NCBI GenBank assembly: GCA_963576735.1
Contig: OY755190.1
Location: 4,829,695 to 4,893,694, forward strand
From: Bedellia somnulentella
Lineage: Eukaryota > Arthropoda > Insecta > Lepidoptera > Bedelliidae
Direction of reading: 5' to 3'
DNA length: 64,000 nucleotides
Below are positions 35,645-46,232 of the stretch, piece after piece. Numbering within the stretch: position 1 is the stretch's first letter; the number at the start of each line of letters is the position of its first letter. Below the pieces are notes generated by a model that was not told the origin of the DNA, did not search any database, and worked only from the letters and a program-made list of their open reading frames with translations. A program made the position numbers and the translations under genes.

Positions 35645-36131
35645 AATAAGCCAGAAAAAAAATATGTGCTTGACGAATTATTAAGGGAGCACGGCCACGA
35701 GGTCGTACGTCTGCCACCCTACCACTGTGATCTTAATCCGATCGAATATATCTGGAATTTGATCAAACAAAGGGTGGCAGACAAAAATATCGATGGAGAA
35801 ACACATTGAAAAATTAACTAAAGAAGCGATTGTTTCCATAATTGCTGCTGACTGGAAAAAGAAGGTAAACCATGTACAGAGACTTGAAAAAGAATATTTG
35901 GTGCAAGATCGACTGCAGGAAACAAGAGAAAGGGAGTTTATTATTTCACTTGAGGGTGAAGAAAGCTCCGACAGTGAAGCTAGCGAGGGAGAAGAAAGTG
36001 ACACTTCTATTATGTCAGGTATTGAAGAAATGAGTAATTATCTTGAAATAAATCTATTTAATATTATATGTTTGTTTAATTTCTATCAGAAGTTAATTAT
36101 TCTAGCTGTGTATATTATGTTAGCTGTGTAG
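35645..36131 (+). pseudogene. Mariner-type transposase C-terminal remnant
   Basis: From 35645 the frame reads a DDE_3-type end: 'DELLREHGHEVVRLPPYH', then 'DLNPIEYIWNLIK', in which the E of N-P-I-E is expected to be the last catalytic acid. The frame stops at 35807. The +1 frame from 35793 continues with the charged tail (35793-36131), so one frameshift lies between about 35780 and 35810. No DNA-binding domain or first two catalytic aspartates are seen upstream. Confidence 0.75.
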
Positions 36132-36355
36132 TGTTGGCTTAGAATAACACTACCCCATTTCTGCCGGTGGGTGTAAGTAAGAGGCGACTAACGGTATTGG
36201 GGCTTTTTGGGCGATGCGGTTGGAGACCTATCCCCAACATCTTTTATTTCACCATCTTTTCCCCACTCAACTTGCCAAAAGTGGCTGAGGAATTTCTAGT
36301 TCCTTAGCTCTGGCTACCCCTTCTAGGGATTTTTAGCTGTGAGTATATGCATGTA
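36123..36355 (+). repeat. S1 SINE-like copy inside the mariner element
   Basis: Full-length subfamily A copy (GCTGTGTAGTG to 'gtatatgcatgta') with a small internal deletion before 'gggcgatgcgg'. It lies at the end of the transposase remnant, so it inserted after the transposon arose. Confidence 0.85.
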
Positions 36356-36626
36356 ATTATACTATTTATTTAACGTATTTTGATAAGTTATTACGATAGA
36401 TGTAATTTGATAACTATTAATCACAAATAAATATATACAGGCTTTATACCCATTGCGAAGGCAATGTACCCAACATACTGAACAATATCTGATATAAAAA
36501 TAAATTTGCAACTCAATAAAAAAATAATTGTACCCCATTTAAAAAAGGTCAGCTGACTTTTATGCACTCAGTACTTTCAACAAACGTCAATCGAGCCAGG
36601 TGTCATGTTAACTCGCGGGAGTTATA

Positions 36627-37666
36627 GTAAAGATTAATCTATAATTTGGACTTACCTTGGTATGAAAATAATATAATGTTCGCTGGGATATATTGATTTT
36701 AATTATTAAAGCGAAAACTTTGAAATCTGTATTTTGTAATCGAAATTTATTTGTACGTTATATAATTAAAGATCAAATTTCAGGACTCCCTTTACGTATA
36801 AAGCAAGACTAAGAAATATCCCTACAATTCTATACATACGACATGAATACTGAAAAAGTCTTCATGACCAATGCATACCCCTACAAATTAACAGCAAACC
36901 TGAATCGGTTGGTTCGGGATTTCTTCCATCACTATATGTTTAGTAAAACCAGTTTTTACGTCCGCAGCCCACAGTTACGATGTGACTATTAAAGTTGACT
37001 GCTTAATGATATTCTTACCTGCAATAAAGAAAAACGTATTTAATATAAACTTTAAAACAACCTCATATTAAGCATTTTATTTTTACGTTATAAAATACAA
37101 TAAGGCAAGATATGGTAAAAAACCAATCATTTAAAATATTTGATCTACTGACGTCGATTTGCGTTTAGCACTTGATGGAAATGAGCCCTAAGTTATTTAA
37201 AAATACTTGCTTACTCTAAGAAAAACCATATGTTTGTTATGGGGCCGCTTAACACGATAATGAATTAATATTATTACTTAATAATAATAATATTTATAAG
37301 AGTTAGAGTTTCATCAACTAAGCTCAAAAATAAATAGAAAATGTTTCAATGTGTCAGAAGAAAAAGTTTTTTTGTATATATACTGGGGCGAAGATAAAAT
37401 TGTGTTTAAATGTGGGGTGTACAGCGTCAATAAAAATGTTAAAATACTTCGTATCTATCTCTTTTCATCTTCACCTAAGTTTTATTAAAATAAATGACTA
37501 TTTAAAAACGTTGATCCACTTAATTATAATCTGCCCTAAGTTTAGTCATTTTCCATAATAATAGTTGAGCATCAATTGAGTCTATTTCCAATCCTAGTCA
37601 GAATTATTTGTGTATTTTTAAGCTCCATTCCAAGTTAATTCTAACAAAGAAACATCTCAATTTCAG
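36627..37666. other. Non-coding stretch ending in a splice acceptor
   Basis: AT-rich, no repeat recognised. It ends 'catctcaatttcag' at 37666, a good acceptor for the exon that follows, so this is probably intron. Confidence 0.5.
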
Positions 37667-38460
37667 AAAACCGACGGCCGGTCGCGGCTACACGTGGCAC
37701 CACCATGGGACAGGAGCAATCGTTCGCGCACGGTAGCTCCACGGAGTTGCGGAGACACAAAGACAAGTACGAGGACCCGCTCCACTACCGCCACAGCTCA
37801 GCTGACTTCAGAACCTCAGACTACGACCTCAACTACAAAAGACACCGACCGCGACGCAGCGCCGACAGCTTCAAAAGCGACAACTCCACCGAAAGCAGCG
37901 GCTACAGAAGCGGCTCCAACAGCACCTACGAATATCGCAGCGCATCCGAACGATCAACCACCAGCGAGTACTCACGAATCTCACTATACAAGAACGACCA
38001 TTACAAAGACATCAACAAAGAAATTTACAAACCTATCAAAATACCTAAAGAAAAACGATACAAATTACTTGACATCGACAAAAACACAGATATCAAAGGC
38101 TCATTAAAAAGCTACTTGAGTGAGTCGGAAAAAGCGAAATTGAAAGCAGGTCCCGTGAAAAAGTGCGGGATAAGAAATTACACACCAAAAATACTAACAG
38201 AGGAAGACCAGAAGAAAACATTGGATAATTGGATATAGGAGAATTAAGACTAGTAGAATAAGTTTGTATATAGTAGCATTAGTAGTAGATGTCCAATTTG
38301 TATAGTAATAATGGAAGCTGTGGGTGCTTTAGCTACTTTGGGCAGTCTAGCGCCATCGCCGCTGACAGTGCTGAGTCTAATACCAATCCTGGCGTTGGGG
38401 ATCACGTATTTCCGATACCAGCAGTTCGACCCGGAGTCACATATCACCGATGTTAATGCT
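37667..38460 (+). other. Shared exon holding two reading frames
   Basis: Bounded by acceptor 'tttcag' (37661-37666) and donor GCT|GTAAGT (38461). It contains the entire 177-codon frame, a 72-nt spacer without a polyadenylation signal, and the first 50 GMC codons. An internal acceptor such as 'tttgtatatag' in the spacer could instead start a GMC-only exon, but its pyrimidine tract is poor. Confidence 0.6.
37705..38238 (+). CDS. Unrecognised 177-aa protein, first cistron
   Basis: I do not recognise the family. The ATG has a strong context (CACCATGG) 38 nt after the acceptor at 37666; the frame stops at TAG 38236-38238. The protein begins M-G-Q-E-Q-S, which fits the N-myristoylation pattern (Gly2, Ser6). 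Residues 1-95 are polar and low in hydrophobics, rich in Ser, Arg, Tyr and Asp (for example RPRRSADS at 48-55, a basophilic-kinase-like site). Residues 96-177 are Lys-rich and end DNWI. No signal peptide, membrane segment, or internal methionine. Codons favour C/G at third positions in the first half, unlike the AT-rich flanks, supporting real coding. It shares its exon with the GMC start codon, 72 nt downstream, which suggests a two-cistron mRNA. Function unknown; a membrane-tethered cytosolic protein is an inference. Confidence 0.7.
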   Translation: MGQEQSFAHGSSTELRRHKDKYEDPLHYRHSSADFRTSDYDLNYKRHRPRRSADSFKSDNSTESSGYRSGSNSTYEYRSASERSTTSEYSRISLYKNDHYKDINKEIYKPIKIPKEKRYKLLDIDKNTDIKGSLKSYLSESEKAKLKAGPVKKCGIRNYTPKILTEEDQKKTLDNWI

Positions 38461-40941
38461 GTAAGTATATTTTTGAGTCCTAAAATAGTTTTGTTTCATC
38501 CCGAGGTCGAATGTCTGCTAAGTGGTGGTCGAAAGGTACTGCCTACCCTGATTGTGCCTTGTGGCGTGAGTATATCCAAAATTTACAACGGTTTTTTAAT
38601 AAAATTAAAAAGTGGATAACCCTTTGTGGGATTTTTTTGTCGTAAATATACCTATAGATACAATTAAAGGGTTTATTGAGAAATGCTAGCTTATTTCTTT
38701 TCATTTATCTTATTATTACATAAAGACATACTCACGGCTATAAATCCCTAGAAAGGGTAGCCAGAGCTAAGGAATTAGAAATTCCACTTTTGGAAGTTAA
38801 GTGGAAAAAAGATAGTAAAATAGAGGTTGTTGGTGATGGGAACCGCATTGCCCTAAAATCCATTAAATACCCTTAATTGCCTCTTACGTACAATCACGGG
38901 AAGGAACAGTGTAGTGCTATTCTAAGCCGACACTACACAGCTTATTTTATTATATTTGAAAATAATGAAAAAACTTTTAAAGCAATGAAGTTGAGAACAG
39001 AATGTGATCTAGCCTTAATGTAATATAATAATATATAATAAAAACCTAAATTAATCATAAGTAATAACTATCATAATTTTTTTATATAACATTATCCCTT
39101 AAATGCTACCATATTACAAAACGCATGTAGAAGTTGTAATTAATCTTTTCGCAAATAACATAAATGAAAATAATTAAACTTCAACAACATGTTTTCATTA
39201 ATTTTATATCAGTGTTTATAATAAATTCCAGGTACTGCCGATCTATGACTTCATCATAGTGGGCGGCGGGTCGGCAGGCGCCGTGATGGCTTCCCGTCTC
39301 TCCGAGATCGGCAACTGGACCGTCCTGCTCCTGGAGGCGGGCCAAGACGAGAACGAGATATCTGACGTTCCTGCTCTCGCCGGGTACCTCCAGCTCTCCG
39401 ACATGGATTGGAAGTTCCAAACCACCCCGTCACGAAACAGATCTTACTGCTTAGCTATGAACGGAGACCGCTGCAATTGGCCCCGCGGAAAAGTCCTCGG
39501 CGGCGGAAGCGTTCTCAACGCCATGGTGTACGTCAGAGGCAATCGAAACGACTACGACCTTTGGGAAGCTCTCGGCAATCCGGGCTGGGGTTACGATGAT
39601 GTCCTTCCATATTTTATGAAGTCCGAAGATAATCGGAATCCTTATTTAGTAAACACTCCATACCATTCTGCAGGAGGATATTTGACTGTACAAGAAGCTC
39701 CTTGGCGAACGCCACTGTCAGTTACGTTCTTAAAGGGCGGTGCGGAGCTGGGATACGAAAATCGAGACATTAATGGAGAAAAGCAAACCGGGTTCATGTT
39801 GACACAAGCGACCATGCGGCGGGGAAGCCGATGTAGTACAGCTAAAGCATTCTTACGGCCAGTTCGACAGAGAACTAATTTACATGTCGCCTTAGGAGCA
39901 CAAGTGACTAAAGTTTTGATCAATAGTGTAAGGAAACAAGCGTATGGCGTTGAGTTTGTAAGAAACGGACAAAAGTTCAAAGTCAGAATAAAAAGAGAAG
40001 TAATCATGTCAGCCGGATCATTGCACTCACCTCAAATAATGATGTTGAGCGGTATTGGACCAGCAGATCATTTAAAGGAGCATGGCATACCCGTAATAGC
40101 CAACTTAAAAGTAGGTCATAATCTTCAAGATCACGTTGGATTAGGAGGGTTAACTTTTGTGATCAACAAACCTGTCACGTTTAAAAAAGATCGCTTCCAG
40201 ACAATGGCAGTTGCTATGAATTACATATTATATGAGAAAGGTCCAATGACGACGCAAGGCGTGGAAGGTCTAGCTTTTGTCAACACAAAGTACGCCCCTG
40301 CGTCCGGAAACTGGCCAGACATACAATTCCATTTCGCACCAAGTTCCGTTAACTCGGATGGAGGAGAGCAAATAAGGAAGATTTTGAACCTAAGAGATCG
40401 TGTCTACAACACCGTTTACAAACCATTAGAAAGTGCTGAAACGTGGACTATACTACCCTTACTGCTGCGACCGAAAAGTTCAGGCTGGGTGAAGTTAAAG
40501 AGCAGAAACCCCTTCCATTTACCGTCGGTAGAACCAAACTATTTTGCTTACAAAGAAGATTTGCAAGTGCTCACAGAAGGTATAAAAATTGCGTTCGCTT
40601 TGTCGAATACGTCGGCATTTCAGGTGTATGGCTCAAAGCCGCATAACATTCCTTTACCGGGTTGCCAACAACATGTTTTGTTCAGTGACGAATACTGGGA
40701 GTGTTGTCTGAAACACTTTACATTCACGATATACCACCCAACAGGAACGTGTAAAATGGGTCCGAAGCATGATCAAGAAGCGGTGGTTGACCCTAGGCTT
40801 AGGGTTCACGGGATAGCCAATATGAGAGTAGTAGATGCCAGTATAATGCCTACCATTATAAGTGGCAACCCTAATGCTCCAGTCATAATGATAGCAGAAA
40901 AGGCTGCAGATATGATTAAAGAAGACTGGCTTGCGTTATGA
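38311..40941 (+). CDS. GMC oxidoreductase (glucose dehydrogenase-like)
   Basis: FAD-dependent oxidoreductase of the glucose-methanol-choline family; substrate unknown. Two coding exons, 38311-38460 and 39232-40941, give 619 residues, normal for insect members. The intron is GCT|gtaagt to ttccag|GTA, phase 0. Residues ~18-34 are hydrophobic ([17 protein letters not shown]), a signal peptide or anchor, so the enzyme is likely secreted or lumenal. The FAD-binding loop GGGSAG is at 61-66; GMC signature 1 is around 136-159 ([11 protein letters not shown]) and signature 2 at 312-326 ([15 protein letters not shown]). The catalytic pair is His552 ([10 protein letters not shown]) and Asn596 (SGNPNAPV). 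No disruption is seen. The start has A at -3 and G at +4; an out-of-frame ATG with poor context lies at 38289. The intron carries an S1 insertion. Confidence 0.93.
38724..38941 (-). repeat. S1 SINE-like copy in GMC intron
   Basis: Antisense subfamily A copy with small deletions ('gatgggaaccgc'). It lies wholly within the 771-bp intron and leaves both splice sites intact. Weaker tail-like scraps (gcgtgagtatat near 38564) lie just upstream. Confidence 0.8.
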
Positions 40942-41168
40942 CAGTGTTTAGTGATAGTGTGGACAGTGAAAATAAGACAATGAAAATGAACTGAAAGTTT
41001 TAGTATAACCTTTAATATTTTACTTTAATTCTAAATTGATTGAATCAAGAGCTTATTGCATTGTAAATATTGAATTATAATTATTTGTTGCATATTTAAA
41101 AACGATGTGTTCAGATTACATTCAAATTGTGTTGATGTATAATAGATAGAATAATATCCTTGGTTCCA

Positions 41169-41174
41169 AATAAA
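41169..41174 (+). terminator. GMC gene polyadenylation signal
   Basis: AATAAA, 228 nt after the GMC stop and followed by a T-rich stretch ('attggttttattt'). This is the first canonical signal downstream of the coding region. Confidence 0.65.
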
Positions 41175-41349
41175 TTTGAGTAAATATGATTGGTTTTATT
41201 TAAAACAAGTGTAACCATATATTTTTTTATAAATCAAACACTAAGAATCTTATAAGGGCTATGACTGGCAATGAGAAATTGAAATCATGTGGCACAATTC
41301 TACACTAATAAACAACGTGTTATTTTATGTATATTGTATTATATTATAG

Positions 41350-41552
41350 ATGTGTAATATCGCCTTAGAATCGCACTATCCCATGACTGACCTTGGGTTA
41401 TTGTAAGAGACGACTAAGTGTGTTGGGTCTTATAATGTAATTTTTGGGCGTAATTGTTAGAGACCCATCCAAAAGTGTTAAGGAATTTCGTATTCTGAAG
41501 CTCTGGCTACCCATTTTAGGGATTCATAACCGTGAATATATGTATGTATGTA
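41350..41552 (+). repeat. S1 SINE-like copy, old
   Basis: Diverged copy lacking the central block; ends 'gtgaatatatgtatgtatg'. Confidence 0.75.
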
Positions 41553-41616
41553 GTACGTGTTGGTTTTTTAACTAGTCCTCATTGTATTGTGTAGCGTGTA
41601 GTTGTATTGTAAAGTA

Positions 41617-41866
41617 TTGTGTAGTGTCGGCTTAGAATAGCACTACCCCATTTCTTCCGGTGGGTGAACGTAAGAGGCGACTAACGGTATTGGAGCTATT
41701 AAGGGATTTTTTGGCCGATGTGGTTGGAGACCCATCACCAACAACCTTTATTTTATCATCTTTTCCCCACGCATCTTCCAAAAGTGGCTGAAGAATTTCT
41801 AATTCCTTAGCTCTGGCTACCCCATCTAGGGATTTATAGCTGTGAGTATATGTATGTATGTATGTA
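41617..41866 (+). repeat. S1 SINE-like copy, full length
   Basis: Complete subfamily A copy with long TATG tail, only ~65 bp from the preceding copy. Confidence 0.9.
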
Positions 41867-42067
41867 CTCATAAACGTAGGTGTTATTAAATGTATGATTC
41901 CAAACCGACAGACAGAAAATGACAATAAATTTAAAACGTAGCTCACCCAAGGCTTTCAGTAAAATTTGCCATGAACCTGCACAAAACTGCCTATTGAGTC
42001 GAAGAAAAGAGATATTGTATAAAAAATGTGTCTTTCTATTGAATTATACACAAAACTCATATAACAC

Positions 42068-42112
42068 AACTATAGTATCTGCCTATCCCAATGGTAACAA
42101 TGGGCATGAATA
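42068..42112 (+). repeat. RTE-type LINE tail scrap
   Basis: 'tatagtatctgcctatccc', then 'caatgggcatgaataaag'; diverged. Confidence 0.5.
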
Positions 42113-44093
42113 AAGTATATTTAATAAAAACCCAAAAACATCATCGTAAAAATACAAGAACGACATCTTCAAAAGAGTAGCTGAATTATACAGTGACACC
42201 TAACGGCACGTAGCGTAACTAAAAAGATTTAAGGACAAATCTAAATATTATATATCTGCTATACTTTACGCTAGCGCCACCTATATTAACTCTTGAACAC
42301 TAAAAGGTTATGAAGATCTAAACTTATAATAGTGACGGTAAATTCCGCCAGGGACCACCACAAGGCGTCCGCTAGAGTTATTTTGGTTTTGCAATTAGAA
42401 ACTTTGGAATCTGGCATTTTACATGTTTTTATTACATATTTATTTATATACGAGACAAGTTTAAAAATAAATTTTAAATTATTTACTTAGCTCTTAATTC
42501 ATTTTTACTAGCCATTGACTTTCTTAAGTAATTAAATTAACAACATATATGTACTGATTCCAATAGATGGATTGAAAGTAAATTGGTAGAAGGGTGTGGT
42601 CTTATATTTTGGTTATTTTATTGTTTTCTATGACGTTTAGTTTGCGAAAAAGTGCATTAATTGTGGCTGTTTGAGGTGGTCATTTTTTTTTGTTCCTATG
42701 TTGTTACCAAGTTTTTTAAGGTAAAGTGGAATTTTAACCAATTACCTTGGTTATAAGTACTTTATTTAACTAATTGTGATCTCAATAAAATTATTCACAC
42801 AAAATCTCAATAAAATTATTCACAGAAAATTCAATTTTTAAAATGAATTTTGGTAATCCGAAACCGTTAACATGGTAACGTATTAGGGGAATGCTCTTGG
42901 TTTCGGATGGATAGCATAAAGGTTGTTGTCAACTGTTGCTTATTAAAGTAGTAATTTTAATTCAAAATTAGTTTATTAAATTTGGCTAATATTAGAATAA
43001 GATCCCGCTGCTAAATCTCTACGTTCATAACGTATTGAGTCAAACACACATTTTAACATAAGTTTATGAATAGGAGAATACACTGACAAGACACAGCCAG
43101 GCAAAAGTGGCCGCAAGTAATTTTAATTTTAATTAATGATTATTATTTTTCGAAGATAAATTTCGTTCACTTGTTTTCGAAATATAATAATAATAACATT
43201 CCCATCATAGCAATGTATTCAAAGAATATAAAAATCCATAGGTGCCGTTGCAACTTCGGCCGCAACTACCTCGCAGCCAGGTGTAAGTAGGTTATATTTT
43301 GGTGTGTTTGATACGTTCATAAGTTATACGCATATTTCTTATATGAAATTAAAGTTATTTTTTTTCCTAACAAGATGAATAAATTAAAAAGGTGCCTTTT
43401 AAATGTTTTAAAACTGCTAATTTTCGTATATATTTGTTGTGCAAAAAACACATGAAGAGCAGGTGATGCAGAAATATATTTTTTGTGTCATTCCAGTTTT
43501 ACGTTCCTGTATCAATTGTACAGGCGGTTGAAATTACATCAAAACTAATCTCATACATTAGCCTCCCGCTTGGTCAGTGGTTAGGACTCTTTTCCTCTCT
43601 ATTCGATTTAGCTTAGGATTATACTTTTGCCCGCCAGCAGCCCTTGGCTGCCAAACTCAAATTAAAGCAAAAACATTGGCCTCAGAACCAACAGTTAACC
43701 ATAATTTCGAAAAAAAAAATATTTACTAAATGTGCCTTTTGATGATATAATCTGATGTTGGTGTAATACTGACAGATCAACAAGAGGTCAAAACTAATGT
43801 TAACCGCAAACGTTAAAGTGTTCTGTTCAACGGAAATTACTAGAAAGCTAGTATAGTAAACTCATACGAATAGAATCAAACATTATGAGACCAGGGAGCA
43901 AGATTACTCATCAAAGCCATGGTGGAATGCAAGCCCGATTTGAAATTATTTAAGTCACAGTTTTTTTTTTCTTTTATGCTCTTTTAATAGAAGGTCCTAT
44001 ATTTTTGTATGAATAAAGTTAAGAAATGTGTCTTCGAAGTACAAACTACTCTTAGTTTTCGGATAATCGGGTGATTGAGCTTGTAATATACAA
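42113..44093. other. Non-coding stretch
   Basis: No gene seen. A tandem duplication of about 25 bp ('ctcaataaaattattcacac' twice) lies at 42779-42828. 43565-43640 has a faint tRNA-SINE look ('ttggtcagtggttagga') that I do not call. Confidence 0.4.
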
Positions 44094-44306
44094 ACATACA
44101 TACATATACTCACGGCTATAAATGCCTTGAAGGGGTAGCCAGAGCTAGGGAATTATAAAATTCCTCAGCCACTTTTGGAAGTTGCGTGGGGAAAGGATGG
44201 TAAAATAAAGGTTGTTGGTGATTCAGTAGTTGGTCATTAGTGGCCTCTTACGTACCCCCAACCGGAAGAAACGGGGTAGTGCTATTCTAAGCCGACACTA
44301 CACAGC
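44094..44306 (-). repeat. S1 SINE-like copy
   Basis: Antisense subfamily A; the block between 'ggtgatgggtctcc' and 'gttagtcgcc' is shortened and scrambled ('gattcagtagttggtcatta'). Confidence 0.85.
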
Positions 44307-44688
44307 AATTGTAATATCTTCCCACAATAGGTTAACCTAAACATTACAATACAGAGCTATTAAATTAATTCTCCGCATAATAATTTCATAATCATATCAA
44401 CACGAAAATTGCCACAGGTACCAAACTAATTCTAGTCTTATGTATCCTTAAATCGGATTCCAGCGACTAATAACGTTACATAAGTACTTAAAATTGCGAT
44501 ATAATACGACGATTATGACGTGAACATTATACGGTACGTAACAATTAATAAAATACGTATAAAACAATGTAACTCATGTTGTATGACATGATCGGTGTTG
44601 ATATACTATACAAACTGACAGTTGACATGTGAGTCTATTAGTTGAAGTACTTGTCAATATTTATTAGGAATGGACATATTATAACTGA

Positions 44689-45055
44689 GCTACATGATAG
44701 TCCAGTGGGTAGAACACCCGCCCGAAAAACAGAAGGGCGTGAGTTCCAATCCTGGTACGGGCCTACACCAATTTGTCTTTTCTAAAGTCATATGTGTGGT
44801 TAATTTATCATGGTTGCTAACGGTGAGGGAAAACATCGTGAGGAAACCCACATGGCTGAGTTGTACTTAGTCATGTGACAGTGTATTCGTACAAAACGGC
44901 GATAGACCTGCCCCCTATCACGTGAGTACACTGTCTAAGCAAAACGTGGGTACCTTCTCTGGAAACTAGATGGCGCTTGCCATGTGAGTTCAGGAGTATT
45001 GGTACCTCTGCCAACCCCTTCGGGGATAAACGGCGTGAACGTTTATGTTTATGTT
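44689..45055 (+). repeat. T2 tRNA-derived SINE, full length, young
   Basis: Only a handful of base differences from the copy at 7.1 kb over its full ~367 bp, including the tRNA-like head 'tagtccagtgggtaga'. Its ATGTT tail is interrupted by the LINE that follows. Confidence 0.9.
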
Positions 45056-45809
45056 AAGCTCATGGTGTTTTAAAAATAAAATGATACTCAATGCCAGGAA
45101 GTGCTTTTCGGTGTCGTTTACAAGAAAACATAAGGTGTTGGAGGGCAACTATGTAATCGAGAATGAGAAACTGGAAAAAGTTGAGCTTATTCGCGATCTT
45201 GGTGTTACCTTTGATAGCAAGCTTACTTTTGTTAAACATTTTGATAACGTTATTGGTAAAGCGTCAAAGTGTCTTGGATTTGTCCTTAGAAACACCAAGT
45301 GTTTCAAGAATAATCATACCAAGATAGCACTGTTCAACTCGTTAGTTAGAAGCATCTTGGAATACGGCAGCGTGGTCTGGAATCCCTATTACAACGTGCA
45401 CTCACTAAGAATAGAAAGGCTTCAAAAAAGATTTCTGTATCACCTATCTTATTCTTGTGGTAAGGCTAAATCTCTTGCATCATATAATGATAGGCTGAGT
45501 CACTTTAAAATGACGTCCCTTCACGATCGCCGTGAAATGCTGAGCAATATGTTTGTTGTCAACATTATTCGAAACAATATTGACTGTCCCCAATTGTTAG
45601 GTCAAATTAATTTCAATGCACCGTGCAGGCGTCAGAGGCATGCAATTGTGCCCTTTAAGCAAACATTGGCTAGGACTAATCTTGGTTTCAACTCTCCATT
45701 AAACAGAGCGACGAGAGCCTTGAATCAGCTAAGAGATGAAATAGATATTTGTGGCGATGACACGGTTAGCATTAAGCGTTGTTGTTTGAAAAGTGTAAAT
45801 CTTCAGTAA
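45056..45809 (+). pseudogene. LINE ORF2 C-terminal fragment
   Basis: About 250 codons are open. The open frame formally begins at ATG 45045, but those first codons are T2 tail sequence, so the apparent start is a junction artefact. The LINE part begins near 'SSWCFKNKMILNARKC' and continues with 'VELIRDLGVTFDSKL', 'VRSILEYGSVVWNPY' and 'ERLQKRFLYHLSY', the order usual after the YxDD core in Jockey/CR1-type enzymes. The YxDD motif and endonuclease are missing. The lack of stops suggests a recent insertion. Confidence 0.8.
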
Positions 45810-46232
45810 TAATGTACTCTCTGAATCTCTTTTAAGTTTGTATTTCTTTATTAGTAATAATGTTAGTTATAGTTAGGATACCCGCGCAGGTTAATTAACA
45901 ATTTGATTTATTGTATTATTAAGTGGTCTCTTTTGTAGTCAACATTAAATGTATTTTATAGGTGTTGTAACGGTTGTTTACTCAGGTTCCGCATAGTTTA
46001 AGTCTAGGTTTAAGTTAGGTTAAGGGTTTAATGTTGTAAGTTATGTTAATAATAGGGAATTAGGGAATAATGAATTTTTGTACATGTTTTCCAGAGAATG
46101 CTGTGGCCTTCTATAATTAAGAATGCATACTGTCTACCGTAATACCAATGTAAAAAACTATAAATGAATTATGTATTTCTTGTTGAAGGTCCTAATAATA
46201 ATAAATAAATAAATAAATAAATAAATAAATGT
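45056..46232 (+). mobile_element. 5'-truncated Jockey-like LINE
   Basis: Contains the C-terminal part of an ORF2-type polymerase (to the stop at 45809), a ~390-bp 3' UTR and a tail of AATA repeats (about 46190-46232). 'atgtta' occurs at the left junction inside the T2 tail and again just after the AATA run, suggesting a short target duplication and insertion into T2. Confidence 0.75.

Larger units (their letters stand above)
35097..36624 (+). mobile_element. Tc1/mariner-type DNA transposon, 1528 bp
   Basis: Perfect 34-bp terminal inverted repeats (35097-35130 and 36591-36624; start TAACTCCCGCGAGTTAACAT) flanked by TA (35095-35096 and 36625-36626), the target duplication of the Tc1/mariner superfamily. 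The interior holds the C-terminal part of a DDE transposase and an S1 SINE. The N-terminal half of the transposase is missing, so the copy is non-autonomous. Perfect ends suggest it could still be moved by a related enzyme. Confidence 0.85.

Noticed and set aside
37694..38107. A 137-codon Thr/Ala-rich open frame overlapping the first cistron in another frame
   Set aside because: It begins on GTG, not ATG, and its composition is what a frame shift of the real coding sequence would give; the 177-codon frame has the better start and codon use.
38289..38457. A small frame from ATG 38289 overlapping the GMC start
   Set aside because: The ATG has poor context and the ~54-codon frame ends near the splice donor; it may affect GMC translation but is not supported as a gene.
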